Positions 58,110 to 64,000 of a DNA stretch of 64,000 bases are shown in pieces. The position numbers were made by a program, and so were the translations under genes. Within the stretch, counting starts at the first letter, position 1, and each line of letters opens with the position of its first letter. The DNA comes from Propionibacteriaceae bacterium. GTDB lineage: Bacteria; Actinomycetota; Actinomycetes; Propionibacteriales; Propionibacteriaceae. The notes beneath the pieces were generated by a model that saw only the letters and a program-made list of their open reading frames with translations, was not told where the DNA came from and searched no databases. The stretch spans positions 7,164-71,163 of the forward strand of contig JAUNKK010000004.1 in the NCBI GenBank assembly GCA_030532825.1, read 5' to 3'.

Positions 58110-59018
58110 TCAACCCTTGACGGCGCCGGCGGCGAGTCCGGACTGCCAGAAGCGCTGAAGGAACAAGAACAGCACGATCAGCGGCAGCACGCCGAGCACG
58201 GCACCCAGCATCACCGCCCCCTTGTCAGGGGAGAAATAGCTCATCATGCCGTAGAGCCCCTGCGTGACGGGCTGAAGCGAGGCGTCCGTGATCATCATCA
58301 ACGGCAGCAGGAAGTTGTTCCACGTGGCGACGAAGATGAACAGGAAGATCGTCACCATGGCCGGGGCCAAGAGACGCAGCACCATCGTGAAGAAGATGCG
58401 GGCCTCCCCCGCCCCATCGATCCGGGCAGCCTCCAGCAACTCGGTTGGAACCGATGACTGGGCATAGACGTTGCCGAGGAAGACCCCAAAGGGGCTGACC
58501 ATGGACGGGATCAGCATGGCCCAGACGGTGTTGACGAGCCCCAGCTTGATGAACAGCAGGTATAGCGGAACGGTCAGCAACGCCACCGGCATCAACAGGC
58601 CGGTCATGATCACCACGAGCAATACGCGGCGTCCCGGGAACTGGAACTTGGCCATGGCGTAGCCACAGGCCACCGATACCACCGTGCCGACCGCGGCAGC
58701 CGTCGTCGAGTAGAACAACGAGTTCAACACCCAGCGTGGAAACTGCCCCTGCGTCCAGGACATGAGGGCTTGCCAGTTGGAGTCCCAGTTCAGCTGGGCG
58801 AAGGAGAAGCCGAAGGTGCTCACCAAGTCGGTGTTGTCCTTCGACGAGGCGATGATGAGCCACACGATGGGTAGCAGGAAGTACAGCCCCACGCAGCTGA
58901 GCAGGATCAGAGTGAGGGTCCGGGCGGTCCGGGATGGGGCGATGGAGCGGGGTGGCATTCCCGGCTCGGAGGGACGATAGGTCTTGCCGTCGGCGGTGGT
59001 TGCGGTCTTCAGGGCCAT
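58110..59018 (-). CDS. Sugar ABC transporter permease (MalG type)
   Basis: CUT1-family inner-membrane permease of 302 aa with six membrane helices and the EAA loop EAARIDGAGEARIFFTMVLRLLAP, which contacts the ATPase. A basic N-terminal tail of about 35 residues precedes the first helix. It pairs with the MalF-type permease two bases upstream. No ATPase gene is in this cluster, so a shared MsiK-like ATPase elsewhere is likely. Confidence 0.92.
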   Translation of the reverse strand: MALKTATTADGKTYRPSEPGMPPRSIAPSRTARTLTLILLSCVGLYFLLPIVWLIIASSKDNTDLVSTFGFSFAQLNWDSNWQALMSWTQGQFPRWVLNSLFYSTTAAAVGTVVSVACGYAMAKFQFPGRRVLLVVIMTGLLMPVALLTVPLYLLFIKLGLVNTVWAMLIPSMVSPFGVFLGNVYAQSSVPTELLEAARIDGAGEARIFFTMVLRLLAPAMVTIFLFIFVATWNNFLLPLMMITDASLQPVTQGLYGMMSYFSPDKGAVMLGAVLGVLPLIVLFLFLQRFWQSGLAAGAVKG

Positions 59019-59020
59019 AG

Positions 59021-59962
59021 TCAGTCCGCCTTCCGCTGAACGAGGGCGTACAGGGCCGCCAAAACACCGGCGACCAGGGCCATCAGGATGGTCACGGCCG
59101 AGGCCGGGCCAGAGCCGCTAGGGGTGATTTTCCCGTAGGCGGTGTTGTAGGCCATCATCATGGGCGTGTAGCCTTTGGGAATCCAGGTCGCGATGCTCTG
59201 CAGCACCGTCGGTTCGTTGAACAGCTGGACAGTGCCGATGATCGACAGCAGCACCGCCAGCAGTGCTGCGCCCCGCACGAGGGGGATCTTGATGTGCGTG
59301 GTGATCTGCCAGCCCGATGCCCCGTCAATCCGCGCTGCCTCGTAAAGGTCGCCCGGGATGGCTTGCAGAGCTGCCAGGAAAACCAGCATGTTGTACCCGG
59401 TGAAGGTCCACGTGGTCATGTTGGCCATCGACCCCAGGAGGACCTGCGGGGATAGCAGGTCGAAACCCAGATACTTTGCGAAAGGCGACACCTCGGGGAT
59501 GTAGAGATAGCCCCAGATAATGGCAGCCACGAGGCCTGGGATAGCGAAGGGTAGGAAGTAGGAGAGACGCCACAGGGCGCGGCGGCGCACCAAGTAGGAG
59601 TCCAACAGCAAGGCGAGGAAGAGCGCCGCCCCGATCATGATGGGGATCTGGATGGCGCCGAACAGCAGAACCCGGCCCATCCCCTCCCAGAAGCGCGGAT
59701 TGGCCGCCACCTCCTGGAAGTTCTGCAATCCAACGAAGGACTCGACCTGTTCACCGCCGCCAAACAGCCCGCCGCCCGAGGAGACCATGCGATAGAAACC
59801 TGCCCGAACGGACTCCACGATGGGTGCCAGAAACACCAAGCAAAACAGCAGCACGAAGGGCAGCGCGAACAGCCAGCCTGTGACGGCCTGGTGCCTCGCC
59901 TGGCGACTGATCCGCGGCCTCATGCGCGTCTGAGTTGTCGTAGACAATTTTTCTCTTCCCAT
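59021..59962 (-). CDS. Sugar ABC transporter permease (MalF type)
   Basis: CUT1-family permease of 313 aa; the EAA loop reads YEAARIDGASGWQITTHIKIPLV. Start codon for MGREKLSTTTQTRMRPRISRQ; the basic N-terminus is cytoplasmic. It lies between the binding protein and MalG genes in the same direction. Confidence 0.92.
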   Translation of the reverse strand: MGREKLSTTTQTRMRPRISRQARHQAVTGWLFALPFVLLFCLVFLAPIVESVRAGFYRMVSSGGGLFGGGEQVESFVGLQNFQEVAANPRFWEGMGRVLLFGAIQIPIMIGAALFLALLLDSYLVRRRALWRLSYFLPFAIPGLVAAIIWGYLYIPEVSPFAKYLGFDLLSPQVLLGSMANMTTWTFTGYNMLVFLAALQAIPGDLYEAARIDGASGWQITTHIKIPLVRGAALLAVLLSIIGTVQLFNEPTVLQSIATWIPKGYTPMMMAYNTAYGKITPSGSGPASAVTILMALVAGVLAALYALVQRKAD

Positions 59963-60016
59963 ACTGGGGCCGGGCGTGACGTCACGGCGTACCGCCCGGC
60001 CCCTGTTTGATCAGGA

Positions 60017-61342
60017 TCAGCTCTCAGCGACGGGGAGGCCCGCGTCCTTGAGCGCCTGGACTGAGCTGTCCTTGGCGACGATGAGGATGTCGGCCACCTT
60101 GGCGCTACCGGCGACAACGTCCGATGCCTTCTCCGTCATCTTTGGATGAACAGCGGAGTAGCCGGGGATGTAGCCCCAGTCAGCCACCAGCTGCGTGTTG
60201 GCTTCGGCCAGCACCTGGAACACATCCTGATCGCCGAACTGGCGCTTGGTCTTCTCCGGCGTGGCGACGGTGCCCTTCGCCGCGGGCATCAGTCCCTGGG
60301 TAGCCAGATCGTCGAGCTGGGTGTTGAACCAGTCGTTGAACTCCATCGCCTCGGGGATGTGAGCGCACCCCTTCATGACCGCCACGCCGGAACCCCCGTC
60401 GGGGCCGGTTGCCGCCGAGCCGCCGAAGCTGGGAAGCAACGCCACCCGCCACTGGCCCTCGGCAGGAGTTCCGTCGAGCTTGTCTAGGGCGAATCCGACC
60501 TCCCAGGCCGGGGCGATGTTGCCAATCAGAGTGCCGGCCACCACGGCTTGATCGTAGGCGTCTGTCCAGCGGGCATGGGTTAGCGCGGCCTTGGAATCGA
60601 GCGCGTCCTGCCAGAACTGGGCGACCGCTTGGGACTGCGCGTCGGTGGTGTTGACCACCCAGTTGTCCCCTTCAGCTGAGAACCACTTGGCGCCTGCGGC
60701 AGCCGCCTGGGCGGAGAACCAATAGCCCATCTCGTCAGGTTCGAAGTCGAGGATGTACTTGCCGGAGGCGGCGGCGGTCTTGGCGGCCGCCAGCAGCTCA
60801 TCCGAGGTCTTGGGCACCTCAAGGCCGAGGGCTTTGAACTCAGCCTCGTTGTAGAGGTAAACGAGCGGTCCCGTATCCTGCGGCAGCCCAACCATCTTGC
60901 CGCCGACGGACATCTGGCCGTAGGCGCCGGTGTAGTGCTCCTTGTATTTCTCCGCCTCGCCTGTGACGTCCTCCAGGAGTCCCTTGACGAAGAGCTCCGG
61001 GGCCTCCCCGTAGCCCACCTGGGCGAGGCAGGGCGCGGTCCCGGCCTTGACGTCGGCTTCCAGCTTGGTGATCATCTCGTTGGCGGCACCGGCGAACTTG
61101 GTGGACTTCACCTGAATGTCCGGGTGTTCCGCGTTCCACTTCGCGACGATCTCCTCGACGGTGGTCATTCCCTCCCCATCCGGCAGCCGGTGCAGATACT
61201 CGATCTGGACCGTCTCGCCCGGGGCCTTCGACTGCACCGGGGAGTTGCTCGTTGCCGGAGTTCCGCCGCCAGAGCAGGCGGAGAGAGTCAGGGCAGCGGC
61301 GGACAGGAGTCCCGTGACAGCCAACAGGCGCTTGGTCTGCAT
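60017..61342 (-). CDS. Sugar ABC transporter substrate-binding lipoprotein
   Basis: Extracellular solute-binding protein of family 1, 441 aa from the ATG at 61342 (MQTKRLLAVTGLLSAAALTLSAC), with the lipobox LSAC followed by a Gly/Ser/Pro-rich spacer. GGAGG stands before the ATG, about 12 bases away. The bound sugar is unknown. The longer open frame to 61576 crosses the divergent promoter region and is not coding. Confidence 0.92.
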   Translation of the reverse strand: MQTKRLLAVTGLLSAAALTLSACSGGGTPATSNSPVQSKAPGETVQIEYLHRLPDGEGMTTVEEIVAKWNAEHPDIQVKSTKFAGAANEMITKLEADVKAGTAPCLAQVGYGEAPELFVKGLLEDVTGEAEKYKEHYTGAYGQMSVGGKMVGLPQDTGPLVYLYNEAEFKALGLEVPKTSDELLAAAKTAAASGKYILDFEPDEMGYWFSAQAAAAGAKWFSAEGDNWVVNTTDAQSQAVAQFWQDALDSKAALTHARWTDAYDQAVVAGTLIGNIAPAWEVGFALDKLDGTPAEGQWRVALLPSFGGSAATGPDGGSGVAVMKGCAHIPEAMEFNDWFNTQLDDLATQGLMPAAKGTVATPEKTKRQFGDQDVFQVLAEANTQLVADWGYIPGYSAVHPKMTEKASDVVAGSAKVADILIVAKDSSVQALKDAGLPVAES

Positions 61343-61420
61343 TTCAGTCGTATTCCCTCCAAGTCTACTTTGAACAGGAGCTGTTCTTTTGCTGCCCATA
61401 TCTTTTTGGAAACAACTCAA

Positions 61421-61453
61421 TTTGCGCAATTTCTGCACGCCTGTTTGCGCGAA
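61421..61453. promoter_or_regulatory. Two TTTGCGC elements between the ABC operon and gnd
   Basis: TTTGCGCAAT (61421-61430) contains the palindrome TTGCGCAA, and TTTGCGCGAA (61444-61453) follows 23 bases later. Both resemble LacI-type operator cores. They lie in the 222-bp divergent spacer; control of the ABC transporter operon is a guess. Confidence 0.3.
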
Positions 61454-61564
61454 CCACGCACCTTCGGGTGCGCACTTCGTTACGCTACCGTGACCGTTTG
61501 TGCGATCTATCCGAAGGCCTAGACTTGAGCCGTCGGCCGCTAGGGCCGTGGATCGGGAGGAAAC

Positions 61565-62998
61565 ATGACGGAGCACCTGGCACAGGTCGGCGTGATTGGG
61601 ATGGCGGTGATGGGGTCAAACCTGGCCCGAAATCTCGCCCACAAGGGATTTCGGGTAGCCATCTACAACCGAACGCCCGCTCGGACCGATGAGGTCATGG
61701 CGCAGCATGGCACTGAGGGCGATTTCAGGCCTGCCCGGGATCTGGCGGAGTTCGTCGCCTCACTAGAACGGCCACGCAGCATCATCCTCATGGTGAAGGC
61801 TGGCGGCCCAACCGACGCCACAATCGAAGCTCTCGTGCCCCTGTTGGAGGAGGGCGACATCGTGGTCGACGGCGGGAACGCTTTCTTCCAGGACACCAGG
61901 CGCCGCGAACAACAGTTGCGTGCTCTCGGCCTCCATTTCGTGGGTGCCGGCATCTCAGGCGGCGAGGTCGGGGCCTTAGAGGGTCCCTCCATCATGCCGG
62001 GTGGCTCCCCGGAATCCTATGCCGTGCTCGCCCCCATGCTGGAGCGGATTGCTGCGCAGGCCGACGGCGAGCCCTGCTGCACGTATATCGGCACCGACGG
62101 TGCGGGGCACTTCGTCAAGATGGTCCACAACGGCATCGAGTATGCGGACATGCAGTTCATTGGCGAGGCCTGGACGCTGCTGAAGGCCCTGGGGCTCAGC
62201 CAGGAGGAGCAGGCCGATGTGTTTGCGTCCTGGAACCGCGGGGACCTCGACTCATATCTCATTGAGATCACGGCCGATGTCCTGCGCAAGAACGACCCCC
62301 GCACCGGCGCACCGCTCGTCGATGTGATCGTCGATGCGGCCGGCATGAAGGGAACCGGCACATGGACCGTGCAGTCGGCCCTCGACTTGGGGACCCCGGT
62401 GAACACCATCGCGGAGTCGGTCTTCGCACGGGCTGTCTCCTCCAGTCCGGAGTTGCGCACCGCCAGCCAGAAGGCGCTCACTGGACCCGCGGGGTCGTTG
62501 CACGAGGACCGCGAGTCTTTCGTCGAAGCCGTCCGGCAGGCGCTGTGGGCCAGCAAAGTCGTCGCCTACGCTCAGGGGCTGGACGAGATCCGCATGGCCG
62601 CGGCCGAATATGGCTGGGAAATCAACATCGCCGAGGTGGCGAAGATCTGGCGGGCGGGTTGCATCATCCGTGCCCGGCTGTTGGAGCGGATCCGTTCCGA
62701 GTACGCCGCGGGCAATTTGATCACTCTCCTGGAAGCTCCTTCCGTAGCCACGGAGCTGGCGAAATGTCAGGAGGCGTGGCGGCGGGTGGTGGCCGCAGCT
62801 GTGCAGGCCGGCATTCCGGTCCCCGGTTTCTCCGCCGCCCTGGCCCACTACGATCAGGTCCGGTCACCGCGTCTGGGTGCCGCGCTGACCCAGGGGCTGC
62901 GGGATTACTTCGGTGCACATACCTACCGTCGTATCGACGCTGAGGGATCGTTTCACATCAACTGGTCCACCGACGGCGTCGAGGTCGCCGCGGATTGA
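61565..62998 (+). CDS. gnd: 6-phosphogluconate dehydrogenase (decarboxylating)
   Basis: Pentose phosphate pathway enzyme of 477 aa: 6-phosphogluconate gives ribulose 5-phosphate, CO2 and NAD(P)H. The Rossmann start QVGVIGMAVMGSNLARNLAHKG, the substrate motif GTDGAGHFVKMVHNGIEY and the C-terminal long form place it in the GndA class. GGAGG precedes the ATG. Confidence 0.97.
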   Translation: MTEHLAQVGVIGMAVMGSNLARNLAHKGFRVAIYNRTPARTDEVMAQHGTEGDFRPARDLAEFVASLERPRSIILMVKAGGPTDATIEALVPLLEEGDIVVDGGNAFFQDTRRREQQLRALGLHFVGAGISGGEVGALEGPSIMPGGSPESYAVLAPMLERIAAQADGEPCCTYIGTDGAGHFVKMVHNGIEYADMQFIGEAWTLLKALGLSQEEQADVFASWNRGDLDSYLIEITADVLRKNDPRTGAPLVDVIVDAAGMKGTGTWTVQSALDLGTPVNTIAESVFARAVSSSPELRTASQKALTGPAGSLHEDRESFVEAVRQALWASKVVAYAQGLDEIRMAAAEYGWEINIAEVAKIWRAGCIIRARLLERIRSEYAAGNLITLLEAPSVATELAKCQEAWRRVVAAAVQAGIPVPGFSAALAHYDQVRSPRLGAALTQGLRDYFGAHTYRRIDAEGSFHINWSTDGVEVAAD

Positions 62999-64000
62999 CG
63001 GGGTTCTCGCCCCCGACGCAGCACTGGTTCGACGAGACCTTCCCGGCCACAACGGCTGTCCAGCAACAAGCCTGGGATGCGATCCGGTCGGGCGAGCATG
63101 TGCTCGTTGTGGCACCCACTGGCTCTGGTAAGACGCTGGCGGCTTTTCTTCAGGCCCTGGACGGGCTTCTCACCCGCCCAGGGCAGGCGCGGGGAACCCG
63201 GGTGGTCTACGTGTCACCGCTCAAAGCCCTCGGGGTGGACGTTGAACGCAACCTACAGGTCCCCTTAGCGGGTATTCGGGCCCAGGCGGCGCGGCTCGGC
63301 GTCGATGTGGCTGACGTGACAGTCGGGGTTCGTTCTGGGGACACGACAGCGAGCGACCGGGCGCGCTTGCGACGCAACCCGCCCGACGTTCTCATCACGA
63401 CCCCAGAATCCCTGTATCTCATGCTGACCTCCTCCGCGCGGGAAACCCTGCGGGAGGTCGAGGTAGTGATCGTCGACGAGATCCACGCCGTCGCCAACTC
63501 CAAGCGAGGCACGCACCTGGCGCTCAGCCTGGAGCGCCTGGATCTGTTGGTCGGGCGCGACGTCCAGCGCATCGCTCTGTCGGCCACAGTGCGTCCGGTC
63601 ACGAAGGTCGCGCATTTCCTCGGCGGCGATCGGTCTGTCGTAACCGTTCATCCCGACACCCCAAAACGCTGGGATGTGGCGGTGGTCACGCCCCCGCTGA
63701 CGGATCCGTGGCCGCACATCGAACGGGATGTGCTGGATCGCATCCTGGCGGCGCGTGCCACGCTGATATTCACCAACGCCCGGCGGGTCGCGGAGCGGCT
63801 GACGGCGCGCCTCAATGAACTCTGGGTCGAGGATGGCGGGCAGGGCGAGATCGCCCGCCCTCACCATGGCTCGGTCAGCAAGCAGCTGCGCACTGAGATT
63901 GAGGAAGCGCTGAAACACGGAGAGCTGAAAGCCGTCGTGGCGACCTCGTCGCTGGAGCTGGGAATTGACATGGGGGCGGTCGACCAGGTGTTGCAGATCG
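62995..64000 (+). CDS. Lhr-like ATP-dependent helicase, N-terminal part
   Basis: Superfamily 2 DNA helicase cut by the window edge (about 335 codons seen). It starts at a TTG overlapping the gnd stop (MTGFSPPTQHWFDETF). Motif I is APTGSGKTLAAFL, motif Ia YVSPLKAL, motif Ib TTPESLYLML, motif II DEIHAVANSKRG (DEIH), motif III LSATVRPV; the second RecA domain begins with IFTNARRVAERL. Lhr proteins act in DNA repair. The start codon is not certain because no strong ribosome site precedes it. Confidence 0.9.
   Translation, partial: MTGFSPPTQHWFDETFPATTAVQQQAWDAIRSGEHVLVVAPTGSGKTLAAFLQALDGLLTRPGQARGTRVVYVSPLKALGVDVERNLQVPLAGIRAQAARLGVDVADVTVGVRSGDTTASDRARLRRNPPDVLITTPESLYLMLTSSARETLREVEVVIVDEIHAVANSKRGTHLALSLERLDLLVGRDVQRIALSATVRPVTKVAHFLGGDRSVVTVHPDTPKRWDVAVVTPPLTDPWPHIERDVLDRILAARATLIFTNARRVAERLTARLNELWVEDGGQGEIARPHHGSVSKQLRTEIEEALKHGELKAVVATSSLELGIDMGAVDQVLQI

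Overview
The window is high-GC DNA from an actinobacterium. The gene content (clpP1/clpP2/clpX with tig, a Lhr-type helicase, Nei2-like glycosylase, a tricorn protease, an excalibur-domain lipoprotein, leaderless-looking promoters) fits the Propionibacteriales/Propionibacteriaceae; this placement is inferred from gene content and style only. Most genes sit in tight operons with 1-4 bp overlaps and AGGAG-type ribosome binding sites. There is no integrase, insertion sequence or CRISPR array.

Layout. 0.2-7.2 kb: housekeeping genes (ndk, folC, a MauE/DsbA-like redox pair, valS, a YdcF-family protein). 7.2-22.5 kb: an ethanolamine-utilisation (eut) bacterial microcompartment island, all on the minus strand. 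It has two parts, each behind its own promoter. The upstream part is eutN-eutL-eutE-eutM-eutT-(94-aa protein)-eutA-eutB-eutC, followed by a GntR/FCD regulator. The downstream part is a flavin amine oxidase, a DapA-like lyase, a frameshifted AGCS-type symporter, an iron-type alcohol dehydrogenase and EutH. Both promoters carry the same 15-bp dyad between a TTGCGT -35 and a TAGGTT or TACGTT -10, so the GntR protein probably represses both. The island is followed upstream by an intact tricorn protease gene (22.5-25.7 kb), and at its other edge (7.22-7.31 kb) lies a decayed copy of the 3' end of that same gene. This suggests the island arrived at, or replaced part of, a tricorn locus.

25.7-31.0 kb: clpX, clpP2, clpP1, an AI-2E-family membrane protein and tig. 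31.2-31.8 kb: tRNA-Gly(TCC) and tRNA-Pro(TGG) around a small membrane protein. 32.1-40.1 kb: a catabolic operon with a DeoR regulator, an RpiB/DerI-like isomerase, an unrecognised permease, a HAD phosphatase, two FGGY kinases and a glycerol-1-phosphate-dehydrogenase-like enzyme. It looks like a polyol or rare-sugar pathway whose substrate cannot be named from sequence.

40.1-46.4 kb: a hydrolase, an excalibur lipoprotein, a large tannase-like lipoprotein, a permease/TIGR03943 pair and a protein of unknown function. 46.4-49.6 kb: a GH65 disaccharide phosphorylase with beta-phosphoglucomutase. 49.6-55.3 kb: nei, ligA and pepN. 55.4-58.1 kb: pyrR-pyrB-pyrC. 58.1-61.3 kb: a CUT1 sugar ABC transporter, divergent from gnd (61.6-63.0 kb). 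The window ends inside a Lhr-like helicase.

How the island should work: EutH imports ethanolamine, EutBC cleaves it to acetaldehyde with adenosylcobalamin supplied by EutT and reactivated by EutA, EutE makes acetyl-CoA and the alcohol dehydrogenase makes ethanol, inside a shell built from single BMC-H (EutM), BMC-T (EutL) and BMC-P (EutN) genes. The function of the amine oxidase/lyase/symporter set is unknown.
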